Shown here: positions 8,480 to 16,891 of the stretch, in pieces
Layout: every line of letters begins with the position of its first letter
Numbering within the stretch: position 1 is the stretch's first letter
Assembly (NCBI GenBank): GCA_046290495.1
Contig: JBKAGT010000005.1
Location: 1,550,001 to 1,614,000 of the forward strand
Direction of reading: 5' to 3'
DNA from: PGYR01 sp046290495
GTDB taxonomy: Bacteria; Bacteroidota; Ignavibacteria; Kapaibacteriales; UBA2268
Length of the DNA stretch: 64,000 bases
Translations under genes and position numbers: made by a program
Notes under the pieces: model-generated
What the model saw: the letters and a program-made list of their open reading frames with translations, nothing else
Told to the model about the DNA's origin: nothing
The model's database searches: none

Positions 8480-9025
8480 ATGAAATTTAATATTCTCATA
8501 ATCTTTTTGCTCTTATTTATTTATATTAACATGAGTCAAGAAAGTGAAATAAAAGTAAATAACTATCATTTAGATCATGTTATCAATAAGGTAGTCTTCA
8601 ATGGAGATACTATCACTTCCGAAAAATATTCTACAGGTCGCCATTTGAGTTTTTATATTTCAGAGAACATGGTGGGTTACTGTTCTGAGTCTTTAGGATG
8701 GCATATATTAAATTCTTTTAGAATTTTGTGGATAAAGGACACTTTGAAATTCTATAATGACAATGCTTTCTATACTTATTTCCAAACTGACGAGCTTAAT
8801 GATTCAATAGACGTAGATAAATTAGTAATCTCAAAATGGAGAAGAGATAAAGAAGTTGGTATTGATTCTCTAAAATCAATCTATAGCTTTTTAATAATTA
8901 GAAAAGATGATAACAACATTGTTCTTGAGCCCATTGACCCAATTTATAAATTCACTATGCTTGATACAACTAGTATCTATTTTAACAGAAAAAAATTTAA
9001 ACAAGAATTTCATTTTAGTAAATAG
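8480..9025 (+). CDS. Small exported protein of unknown function, 181 aa
   Basis: Not recognised. MKFNILIIFLLLFIYINMSQ is a signal peptide. The mature region contains alternating beta-like segments (GRHLSFYISENMVGYC, DTLKFYNDNAFYTYFQT) and ends KKFKQEFHFSK, without lipobox or T9SS domain. It is preceded by the same 30-bp sequence as the 7373 gene, so the two may share promoter elements. It does not look like a close paralogue of the 7373 product. Confidence 0.6.
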   Translation: MKFNILIIFLLLFIYINMSQESEIKVNNYHLDHVINKVVFNGDTITSEKYSTGRHLSFYISENMVGYCSESLGWHILNSFRILWIKDTLKFYNDNAFYTYFQTDELNDSIDVDKLVISKWRRDKEVGIDSLKSIYSFLIIRKDDNNIVLEPIDPIYKFTMLDTTSIYFNRKKFKQEFHFSK

Positions 9026-9151
9026 AATCGATAAGGTTCAATTTAAGTATCGAATCATCTCATTTATTTACCTAATAATATTGTTATCAGCTTAATTTTT
9101 AAGAAATTGCCGTCTTTTATTTGTCATTAATTGAAATAAAGATATTCAGAA

Positions 9152-10696
9152 ATGCAAAAGATTTTAAATTTCTTCGACTTTTCAACTGAAAAAGTAGACT
9201 ACAAAACCGAGATCCTCTCTGGTCTAACGGTAGCATTGGCTTTGGTGCCAGAGGCAGTTGCCTTTGCGCTTATTGCTGGGCTTTCACCTCTGACTGGACT
9301 TTATGCCGCATTCGTTATGGGGCTTATTACTTCCATATTCGGTGGTCGCCCAGGTATGATTTCTGGAGCTACTGGTGCGGTAGCAGTAGTTCTGGTTGCT
9401 TTAGTAATCAGCCACGGAGTCGAATATGTCTTCGCAGCTGTTATATTAGCAGGTATATTCCAAATCCTAACAGGAGTACTCAAGCTCGGTAAACTCATGC
9501 GGCTGGTGCCACACCCTGTCATTTTTGGCTTTGTGAATGGATTAGCTATCATTATCTTCTCCTCCCAATTAGCTCAATTCAAAGACGATGCAGGCAATTG
9601 GATGAGTGGTCCGGAGCTATATATGTTCTTAGGATTAGTTCTATTAGCTATGCTAATAATCTGGGGACTACCGAAAATCAGTAAAGCAATTCCTGCTTCC
9701 CTAGTGGCTATTTTGTCTATATTTGGTATTGTGGTAGCATTCGGTATAGAAACACGAACTGTGGGCGATATTGCCTCTATTTCGGGTGGTTTTCCACCTT
9801 TCCATATACCTTCTGTTCCATTTAACTGGGATATGATAATGACTATATTACCATACTCAGCAGTAATGGCTGGTGTGGGATTGATTGAGAGTCTGTTAAC
9901 ACTGAACATTATTGACGAGATAACAGAAACTCGTGGGCGTGGCAACAAAGAAGCCGTAGCTCAAGGCGCAGCAAATGTCCTTTCTGGGTTCTTCTCAGGT
10001 ATGGGTGGATGTGCTATGATTGGTCAATCACTAATCAACGTATCTTCTGGTGCAAGGGCGAGAATTTCAGGAATAGTGGCTGCAGTTATGCTATTAGTAT
10101 TCATCATGTTTGGTGCAGGGTTGATAGAGAAGTTACCAATGGCTGCATTAACTGGTCTGATGATTATGGTGTCTATCGGAACATTCGAGTGGGCTAGCTT
10201 GCGTACCTTCCGTAGAATGCCGAAATCTGATATTTTCGTTATGGTACTCGTAACACTAGTAACAGCTGTGCTTCACAACTTAGCTATTGCTGTTGTAGTA
10301 GGTGTTATCATAGCAGCATTGGTATTCGCGTGGGATAATGCAAAGAGAATTAGAGCAAGAAAATATGTAGATGACCACGGTATAAAGCATTATGAAATAT
10401 ATGGACCTCTATTCTTCGGTTCGGTTACAGTATTCAACGATAAGTTTGATGTACTCGGTGACCCAGACGAGATTATTATTGACTTTGAAGAAAGTAGAAT
10501 TGTAGATATGTCCGCTATCGAGGCATTAAATAAAATCACAGAACGTTACCACAAGGTAGGGAAGACTGTTCACCTCAGACACCTAAGTAAGGATTGCCGT
10601 AAGCTATTAAAAGATGCCGAAGCAATAATCGACGTGAATGTATTAGAAGACCCAACCTACAAAGTTGTAATCGACAGCGTAAACGGGAAAAAGTAA
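9152..10696 (+). CDS. SulP-family anion permease with STAS domain
   Basis: This 514-aa inner-membrane transporter belongs to SLC26/SulP, which moves sulfate, bicarbonate or related anions. The signature EILSGLTVALALVPEAVAFALIAGLSPLTGLYAAF opens the membrane domain; later segments include SGATGAVAVVLVALV, HPVIFGFVNGLAIIIF and GGCAMIGQSLINVSSGAR, about 12 helices in all. From residue ~405 a C-terminal cytoplasmic STAS domain is seen (YGPLFFGSVTVFNDKF, IIIDFEESRIVDMSAIEAL). No sulfate-assimilation or carbonic anhydrase gene is adjacent, so the substrate is undetermined. A bidirectional terminator separates it from the convergent lipoprotein genes. Confidence 0.93.
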   Translation: MQKILNFFDFSTEKVDYKTEILSGLTVALALVPEAVAFALIAGLSPLTGLYAAFVMGLITSIFGGRPGMISGATGAVAVVLVALVISHGVEYVFAAVILAGIFQILTGVLKLGKLMRLVPHPVIFGFVNGLAIIIFSSQLAQFKDDAGNWMSGPELYMFLGLVLLAMLIIWGLPKISKAIPASLVAILSIFGIVVAFGIETRTVGDIASISGGFPPFHIPSVPFNWDMIMTILPYSAVMAGVGLIESLLTLNIIDEITETRGRGNKEAVAQGAANVLSGFFSGMGGCAMIGQSLINVSSGARARISGIVAAVMLLVFIMFGAGLIEKLPMAALTGLMIMVSIGTFEWASLRTFRRMPKSDIFVMVLVTLVTAVLHNLAIAVVVGVIIAALVFAWDNAKRIRARKYVDDHGIKHYEIYGPLFFGSVTVFNDKFDVLGDPDEIIIDFEESRIVDMSAIEALNKITERYHKVGKTVHLRHLSKDCRKLLKDAEAIIDVNVLEDPTYKVVIDSVNGKK

Positions 10697-10714
10697 AACG
10701 ACAGACAAAGAAAA

Positions 10715-10753
10715 TAAAAAGGCATTAGAGTTTTATTTCTAATGCCTTTTTTT
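10715..10753. terminator. Bidirectional terminator between the SulP gene and the lipoprotein pair
   Basis: The stem GGCATTAGA / TCTAATGCC is flanked by an A-run on the left and a T-run on the right, so it can serve both converging units. Confidence 0.88.
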
Positions 10754-10759
10754 ATAAAA

Positions 10760-11494
10760 TTAAAAATTCTTACTTTTTAAAACCCAACGCCAAATACCAT
10801 TAACATAAAGCTCACCTCTTGATTCAGAAACTATGCCATAACTTTCATGGATACGGTAAATAGTCTCTGACCTTTTTTTAGATTCTTCAGCTAAAGTAGC
10901 ATTATCATCATATTGAAAGTCAACCGATATTTTAATTGAAGTAACATCAATATTTTGGTCCTCGTAACTAGTAAAGTTTTCTATACCACCATATGTGATG
11001 TAATAATTCGCCTCGTGAATACGGTTTGTATCTCCTACTAACGCTTCATTCCGTATGTAATACGCAGAGCCAGTGAACCTTCTAGGGTTAAATTTCTCTA
11101 TCCACCTTCTTTCTACTGTGTCTGATACTTTCTCTACAACATCAAAAAAAGTAGGATCATATTCATAATATCCATTTTTATCAGTATAAGCATACTTTGT
11201 TTTTACTTCCTTCGACCCATCTTCATTAATGATTACCGAATTAACTTCATACCCTTGCTTTCCAAATAATTTTACAGATTCACCAACAGTTACTGTTTTT
11301 GTATTTCCTGCCTTTCGGATAAAATTTCCTTCAGAATCATAAAATTCATCTTCATAAACCCACTGGTACCCTGTGTTCAAAGGAAATTTGAATTCTGGGT
11401 AAGGTGAATGAGGCTCAATCGGGCCTTCATCTTCACAGGACAAAAACAGCAGAGAAAATAGTGCTAAACTTACTATTTTTATAATTTTAATCAT
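10760..11494 (-). CDS. Lipoprotein, tandem paralogue of the next gene upstream
   Basis: About 244 residues, starting at the ATG at 11494 (the frame also opens at a TTG at 11503 that overlaps the stop of the upstream gene). A lipoprotein signal (LALFSLLFLSC) anchors it to a membrane by Cys, followed by an acidic linker EDEGPIEP. The body shares a fold and order of motifs with its neighbour: FPL..GYQWVYED/E.FYD..GN, VTVGE.V.LFGK.GY, Y.YDPTFFD, ERKWI..F and a C-terminal HE.YG...WK/LKSKN. No known domain is recognised. The two genes form a two-cistron unit with translational coupling. Confidence 0.75.
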   Translation of the reverse strand: MIKIIKIVSLALFSLLFLSCEDEGPIEPHSPYPEFKFPLNTGYQWVYEDEFYDSEGNFIRKAGNTKTVTVGESVKLFGKQGYEVNSVIINEDGSKEVKTKYAYTDKNGYYEYDPTFFDVVEKVSDTVERRWIEKFNPRRFTGSAYYIRNEALVGDTNRIHEANYYITYGGIENFTSYEDQNIDVTSIKISVDFQYDDNATLAEESKKRSETIYRIHESYGIVSESRGELYVNGIWRWVLKSKNF

Positions 11495-11499
11495 ATTTA

Positions 11500-12243
11500 T
11501 CAATAATTTTTACTTTTCAGTTTCCAACCCCAGCCGCCATTGCCGCCTGTTTGCACTTCTCTGTCAGATAACACGCCATATTCTTCATGCACATAGTAAG
11601 TGCGAGTAGAATTTTCTGTGTAAGTGTTTTCAGGAGTATCTATATGATAGTACGTAGTCACAGTATATATATGGACTGTTATAGTTATACTATCCAATGA
11701 AGTCAGTTCAGTCGTACCTTCATACTTAACTCTTATATTTGCTTCATTCACAATGTGTGAATCCAAGACTATCGGTGCTGGCTGGTAGTAGCTATATGCA
11801 GTCCAAGTATCTTGCCCGAAACCAAATAGTTTTATCCATTTTCTTTCTACACTGGGGTCAGCTTCTTCAATCTTGTCAAAAAAGGTTGGGTCATACTCAA
11901 AATATCCCTCTTCACTTGCACATGCATACTTTTTCATAGGTATTGCAGTACCATTTGCTATTATATCAGTAGTAGTAATCATATACCCATCTTTACCAAA
12001 AAGCGTGACTGTTTCGCCTACCGATATACTTCTTTCATTACCAGATTTATCACCTTCATTTCCATCATTATCGTAAAATACTTCTTCATAAACCCATTCA
12101 TTTCCTCTTTCTAATGGGAAGCTAAAAGTCTCGGTATTATTGTCATCTGGGTTAGTAGAATTGTCATCATCGGAACATGACATAAGCAGAATTGTTGCTA
12201 GGAATGCAAGTCCTAAGTAGTATAATTTATTCATAGCTTTCAC
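11500..12243 (-). CDS. Lipoprotein, tandem paralogue of the next gene downstream
   Basis: This 247-aa lipoprotein (LATILLMSCSDDDNSTNPDDN) has a Cys anchor followed by an Asp/Asn-rich tether typical of surface-exposed Bacteroidota lipoproteins. Segments shared with the 10760 product include RGNEWVYEEVFYDNDGNEG, SVGETVTLFGKDGY, YFEYDPTFFDKIEEADPSVERKWI and WGWKLKSKNY, so the pair arose by gene duplication. No enzyme motif is visible. The pair lies directly downstream of the heme operon on the same strand, with a gap of about 55 bases to it, so read-through is possible. Confidence 0.75.
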   Translation of the reverse strand: MKAMNKLYYLGLAFLATILLMSCSDDDNSTNPDDNNTETFSFPLERGNEWVYEEVFYDNDGNEGDKSGNERSISVGETVTLFGKDGYMITTTDIIANGTAIPMKKYACASEEGYFEYDPTFFDKIEEADPSVERKWIKLFGFGQDTWTAYSYYQPAPIVLDSHIVNEANIRVKYEGTTELTSLDSITITVHIYTVTTYYHIDTPENTYTENSTRTYYVHEEYGVLSDREVQTGGNGGWGWKLKSKNY

Positions 12244-12298
12244 CTATTCGATTGTGAGTTGAAGCTACAAATTAATAAATATTTTGGACTTAAAAAGT

Positions 12299-12634
12299 TT
12301 AGACCTTCTCTGTCTTCTTTTTCTTCTTCCAAAACATAAGGCGACCGAACATCATTTTGAGGAAGCTTCGGACGAACTTACCTTGTCCAAGCAATGTACC
12401 AACTATAAATAATATGACCTGATAAGCAGGCAACACTGTGAATATGTAAACGACTGCTCTCAACCAAAAAGGGTCATCTGATGTCAAATTCAAAGATTCG
12501 AATACAAACTTACTTACATAAAGAGATACCATACCAGTTATGGCAAAGACTATGAGTATAACCCCAACATCAAAGGCAGAATTTACTCCCCACCTTTCTT
12601 TCAATACATTTATTATTCTATCAAACTTGCTCAT
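12299..12634 (-). CDS. Small membrane protein at the end of the heme operon (DUF6787-like)
   Basis: The product is 111 aa with two or three membrane segments (AFDVGVILIVFAITGMVSLYV, LRAVVYIFTVLPAYQVILFIVGTLLG) and a very basic tail (WKKKKKTEKV). The layout, starting with 'LKERWGV', resembles the small Bacteroidota membrane proteins grouped as DUF6787; that match is from memory and tentative. The start codon overlaps the stop of the hemS-like gene by one base (TGATG), implying translational coupling and a role linked to heme use. Confidence 0.7.
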   Translation of the reverse strand: MSKFDRIINVLKERWGVNSAFDVGVILIVFAITGMVSLYVSKFVFESLNLTSDDPFWLRAVVYIFTVLPAYQVILFIVGTLLGQGKFVRSFLKMMFGRLMFWKKKKKTEKV

Positions 12635-13680
12635 CAGTAGTCTGCTTTTTCTAATTTACTTATTATCTCTCTCCAGCTCTCTAACTCAGGGATTCCAGGT
12701 TTTCTTTTGCCAAAGAAAGTGATAGCAAGCTCACCATCCATATCATATAATTCTAATGATGTGACAGTGCCACCTGCATCGCCTGGTTTCTTGACTACAT
12801 ACGATTCTGCAATCAAATCATTGCGAAGGTGCAAGTTGAAATCTGGATCCATTATATTAGTCCAGTTTTCAATCAATCTGATATTGTGTACTTCACCTGT
12901 GTGAATTTGTACCAAATCATCATTTGCTACAAATACCATGATTGGAGTCTTAGTTTCTACCGCTGAATATAAGATGTCTATCACTGCGTCGTTAGGTACT
13001 CTGTAAGCTAACTCTTCTGGAGCTCTTTTTATCAGTTCATACCTTCTGATATTCTGGCTGTCTAAAATAGCTTGGAAATTGTGAGTATCATCTAATTTAT
13101 TCCAATCTCTAATCGCCTTGTCAAAGTCTATATCTTCAACATTATTATAATTCTTCGGCTTTGCTCCTTTCTCTACTTCAGGTATTTCACTGCTGTCAGA
13201 CTTAAAGCCATCAATCAACATTTTGTATGCTTCTTCATTGCTTTCATTAGTCAAATATACTTTTTGAGCTGCTTTTCCGTACTTGTTGAAGAATTGAATA
13301 GATCTAAGTTGTTTACCTCTGTGCTCTTTTTCTACATTGTAAACATATTTCCAATCCTCGAAGAAGATTCGCAAATCAATGTCAGCACCTAGTACTAACC
13401 CCATACTTCCACGTACCTGAACTTCATTGAAAACACCTTTGCGTTCGTGTACTGCGGATTCGTTGCGAGTGAGAACCATTAGCTTTCCTAACTCAGGCAG
13501 ATGCTTGTATATCTCTACCGGTTTATCTTCCAACCTAGTTGCCTTATCATGAAGGCCTGAAGCCAATAATTCCAGTTCACTAATCTTCAAAAGGTCTGCA
13601 TATTCCTTAATTCTTAAGCCTGGGTTGTTTGCTTTTACTTCTTCGTATTGTTCTTTCAATGTAATAACTGACATATTCAA
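12634..13680 (-). CDS. HemS/ChuS-type heme-binding/degrading protein
   Basis: This 348-aa cytoplasmic protein of the HemS/ChuS/HmuS family binds heme delivered by an outer-membrane receptor and degrades or traffics it. The family's two-repeat layout is visible: NNPGLRIKEYADLLKISELELLASG and VLTRNESAVHERKGVF in the first half, IRRYELIKRAPEELAYRVPND and IHTGEVHNI..WTNIMDPDFNLHLR in the second. The length matches the family (~340-350). It sits between a HmuY-like lipoprotein gene and the small membrane protein, with almost no spacing, within the heme operon. Whether it is a true heme oxygenase-type enzyme cannot be decided from sequence. Confidence 0.88.
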   Translation of the reverse strand: MNMSVITLKEQYEEVKANNPGLRIKEYADLLKISELELLASGLHDKATRLEDKPVEIYKHLPELGKLMVLTRNESAVHERKGVFNEVQVRGSMGLVLGADIDLRIFFEDWKYVYNVEKEHRGKQLRSIQFFNKYGKAAQKVYLTNESNEEAYKMLIDGFKSDSSEIPEVEKGAKPKNYNNVEDIDFDKAIRDWNKLDDTHNFQAILDSQNIRRYELIKRAPEELAYRVPNDAVIDILYSAVETKTPIMVFVANDDLVQIHTGEVHNIRLIENWTNIMDPDFNLHLRNDLIAESYVVKKPGDAGGTVTSLELYDMDGELAITFFGKRKPGIPELESWREIISKLEKADY

Positions 13681-13687
13681 TCTCTTT

Positions 13688-14692
13688 TTACAATAGTTTT
13701 ATTTCAAATTCTGGATATCCTCTCTCAGCCCTACCATCAATCACTTTAGTGAACCCAATGAATCTTAGTTTGAAGTAGAAACCATCGGTATCGCGGATTA
13801 TATATTTCTTCAGAGGATTAACCGTATAAACACCGGTGTTGATGTCAGGTTGTTTCCAACTGTAACCTACACCATCTCTTTTATTCGTAAATTTATATTC
13901 GTTTAATGATTCACTTGTAAGTTCGTCGAAAGTAATAGTGCTGTCCGCTTCAACTACTTCACAATATCTACTATTTATTAATACGCCTCTGACTGGGTAG
14001 ACTTCAAAACCAGGTACATCAAATAATTCTGTATATTGAGTGAAAAGCAAATCCCACTCATTTGACCTTGGTTGTAAATTGTTTACCGTGCCGTTTCCGT
14101 CTAACGAAACAGTCATATAATTATACATATCATTTCTCGGTACGACTACTGTATCAGCCGTCGAAGCATTCAACTCAGAAAAAATAAATACAAATTCATT
14201 ATCATTAGCAGACAATATTTTCATTTTTCTTAGACCACCATCTATTCTTTCGTGGCTTCTGTTTCTATCAATTATGTAAACATGCTCTTTGCTAATTATC
14301 TCACCATTATCCTCTGTCCACCATTTACCAATAGCCATAGAATCTGTATTTCCACTTGGTACGTCTCTTCTAAACTCAACTTCTTCTGATTCACTTGTTA
14401 TGGAAGCGAAATCAACTTTACCCAAATCCTGCACAGCCATGATTCTTGCAGAATTCAAAATGACAAATAAACTATCATAGCATTGAAATCCCAAATCCCA
14501 TTCGCCATATTTATTTGTACTAACTACTGAGTTACTTTTTAGGTCGAAATAAATTTGATTCTCATATTTTCTATTCATTTCAACTTGGTTCGACTGAACA
14601 TCGCCTCTATCCAAAGGTGTAACTGCTATGTCTTCCTCAAAACATGAGGTCAGAAAGATAGCAATGGGTATTAACAATAATAGTTTCTTCAT
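13688..14692 (-). CDS. HmuY-like heme-binding lipoprotein
   Basis: A 334-aa lipoprotein (LIPIAIFLTSCFEED). HmuY-type signatures occur twice: YENQIYFDLKSNSVVSTNKYGEWDLGFQC and SNEWDLLFTQYTEL followed by YPVRGVLIN. The C-terminal part ends RGYPEFEIKLL, with no T9SS domain. In Porphyromonas, HmuY is the surface hemophore that captures heme and passes it to the HmuR TonB receptor; the same role is inferred here because the TonB receptor gene is immediately upstream (stop and start share one base). The downstream HemS-like gene follows after 7 bases. Confidence 0.8.
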   Translation of the reverse strand: MKKLLLLIPIAIFLTSCFEEDIAVTPLDRGDVQSNQVEMNRKYENQIYFDLKSNSVVSTNKYGEWDLGFQCYDSLFVILNSARIMAVQDLGKVDFASITSESEEVEFRRDVPSGNTDSMAIGKWWTEDNGEIISKEHVYIIDRNRSHERIDGGLRKMKILSANDNEFVFIFSELNASTADTVVVPRNDMYNYMTVSLDGNGTVNNLQPRSNEWDLLFTQYTELFDVPGFEVYPVRGVLINSRYCEVVEADSTITFDELTSESLNEYKFTNKRDGVGYSWKQPDINTGVYTVNPLKKYIIRDTDGFYFKLRFIGFTKVIDGRAERGYPEFEIKLL

Positions 14693-16890
14693 TATATATC
14701 CAAATCAAATTTTGCAAAAACTGTTCTCCCATATCCCACTGGCAATGCTGCTGAGCCACCAGAGTGACCTGCACCACCTTGTTGTATCTGATTACTATTA
14801 ACGGTTGTTACATTAAACACATTTATAACACCTAAAGAAAAAGAAAGACCTAAATCTTCAAATTTTCTCATTATCGAGGCATCCATATTGTGAAATGAAT
14901 CAATAGTAAAGTTTTCTATTTCTTCTTCATCATTGAGTACAAATCCGGGTGATTCACCAGTAAATTTGTAGAATATAGAAAACTTCATGTCCCACAGATC
15001 AGAGTCCCATGATGAGTTGAAAGTGACCTCAGGGGTATATTGTACACCATTGGAAACACCATCAATAAAGTTTTCCGTACCTATGTAGTTGAAACCTATC
15101 TTATTGTAGAAGTCATCGTATATGTACTTCAGTGTAGTGTTAGTACCTAAGGTTCTGTGCTGACCTATATTGATATAAGTAAACAAATCGCCTTGCACAT
15201 TTGCTAAGTTAATCTTATTCTCAATTGCGTTATAATAGAAGTTTGGCTCAAATTTCAACACCCTTTTGTTGTTCACTAGAGTATAAGCAAAACCAACATT
15301 GAATGCGTCTGAACTCTCAGCATTTAGATCTTCATTACCTTGTATGTTGTGACTAGCATCTACAAAGAAAAAGTATAATTCTTTAAGCGAAGGTGCTCTA
15401 AAACCTTTTGCATAGGATGCACGTAATGTGAGCTCATCAGTCAAATCAGACATAATATTAAGTGCAGGGACAAGAGGCGCATCATACTTAGTATTATATA
15501 TAAACCTCATAGCCGGCTGTATAGTTAATACATCGTCTATTATATATTTTGTAGAAATATATGCCGCATAGTCATTGATAACCGGGCTGCCCTCTATTCT
15601 TCCACCACTTCCGTTATCCAGATTGAAATCTATACCTACATTGTAGCCAAGATTATCATTCAAAAACTCATCGAAGAAAGCTGCTCTTATGTTGATAGAA
15701 TTAAACCTAGTGGTGTCCTGTTCCGAATCATCTCCAGTCAGGACTTCTTCTAGTGTAACTAAATCTTTGAAGTAAGTATTCCTCGATCTAGTATAGTCCG
15801 AATGTGAAAATGAAAAGCTATAGTTTTTATTATTCTGTAGTTGCTTCGTGATGAAAATAGCATTGTTGAATCTATTGGTGCTATATTTATTATCATAGGC
15901 ACCTTCGAAATATGGAGCAATCGGCTGCCCTTTCGAAATCAACAATTCATCAAAATAATTACCCTTATACCTAATATCTATACCATCGTAAGTAGTCTTC
16001 ACATCTACATCTGCAAAATATTGCTCTTTAGGTTTCCATAACTTCGATCTTGAATTGTTGGTAGCAGCATACCCACCAAAGAAATGACGCCCAAGGTTCA
16101 AACTTGCGTAACCATCACCCAGTGTGCCACTCAAACCTACGTCTAAGTTATATCTGCCAACAGATTCGTACATACCTCTGGCATTCGCTGAGAAATCATC
16201 TTCATTATCTTTGGAAGAAATCAAATTGATAACTCCACCCAGTGCGTCAGTACCATACAGAGTTGACATAGGACCTTTTACGATTTCCACCCTGTCTATA
16301 TTAGTCAAGCTAAGTTGGCTTAGATCAATATTTCCATTAGTTCTACCAATGACAGGTATACCGTCAATCAATATTTTTACATTCTCACCACCAAGTCCAT
16401 TTATAGATAAGTTACTGCCAAGTTGAGCATCTTGATTAATATTGATTGCACCCTCTTGAAGCAATAAATCACGTAAATTATTTGCTGCTTTGCTATCTAT
16501 GAAATCTCGGTCTAGAACATCTACTTTGATTATCGAATTCGTACTTAATGTAGGAGAGTATTGCCCTGTGGTAACAATCTCTGAATAAAGGATAGACACT
16601 TGCTTAAGGAATGCAAAATTCTTTTTTGACTTGTAAGCTTTCAGCTCTATCGGCTCATAACCCAAGTATGACACTTTAGCTATCGCTGAGTCATAGGGAA
16701 CTGTAACTGATCCATAAGCATCTGTTTTTCTGAAGTTCGAATCTTGTTTACTAGGATTCAGATTAACAAACATAACAGAAGCAGAAATTAGTGCCTCTTT
16801 GGTGTCGATATCTTTTACTTTCAAGCTACCTTTCGCCATCAGACCAAAGGTAGCAAGAAATAATAAAATTATGGAAGTAGTAAGCTTCAA
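14692..16890 (-). CDS. TonB-dependent outer-membrane receptor, HmuR-like (heme uptake)
   Basis: A 732-aa receptor with signal peptide, a short carboxypeptidase-like domain at ~22-95, a plug at ~110-225 (NNLRDLLLQEGAININ, VKILIDGIPVIGRTNG, IDRVEIVKGPMSTLYGTDALGGVINLI) and a beta-barrel ending in FAKFDLDI. ASYAKGFRAPSLKELYFFFVDASHNIQGNEDL is the FRAP-NPNL-like region of heme receptors, here with N-E-D-L in place of NPNL. It imports a ligand across the outer membrane using TonB energy. Heme is inferred as substrate from the two flanking HmuY-like genes and the HemS-like gene. Confidence 0.88.
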   Translation of the reverse strand: MKLTTSIILLFLATFGLMAKGSLKVKDIDTKEALISASVMFVNLNPSKQDSNFRKTDAYGSVTVPYDSAIAKVSYLGYEPIELKAYKSKKNFAFLKQVSILYSEIVTTGQYSPTLSTNSIIKVDVLDRDFIDSKAANNLRDLLLQEGAININQDAQLGSNLSINGLGGENVKILIDGIPVIGRTNGNIDLSQLSLTNIDRVEIVKGPMSTLYGTDALGGVINLISSKDNEDDFSANARGMYESVGRYNLDVGLSGTLGDGYASLNLGRHFFGGYAATNNSRSKLWKPKEQYFADVDVKTTYDGIDIRYKGNYFDELLISKGQPIAPYFEGAYDNKYSTNRFNNAIFITKQLQNNKNYSFSFSHSDYTRSRNTYFKDLVTLEEVLTGDDSEQDTTRFNSINIRAAFFDEFLNDNLGYNVGIDFNLDNGSGGRIEGSPVINDYAAYISTKYIIDDVLTIQPAMRFIYNTKYDAPLVPALNIMSDLTDELTLRASYAKGFRAPSLKELYFFFVDASHNIQGNEDLNAESSDAFNVGFAYTLVNNKRVLKFEPNFYYNAIENKINLANVQGDLFTYINIGQHRTLGTNTTLKYIYDDFYNKIGFNYIGTENFIDGVSNGVQYTPEVTFNSSWDSDLWDMKFSIFYKFTGESPGFVLNDEEEIENFTIDSFHNMDASIMRKFEDLGLSFSLGVINVFNVTTVNSNQIQQGGAGHSGGSAALPVGYGRTVFAKFDLDI

Positions 16891-16891
16891 A

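Noticed and set aside
9301..9948. Minus-strand ORFs over the SulP gene
   Set aside because: Shadows of the transporter gene; no independent coding signature.
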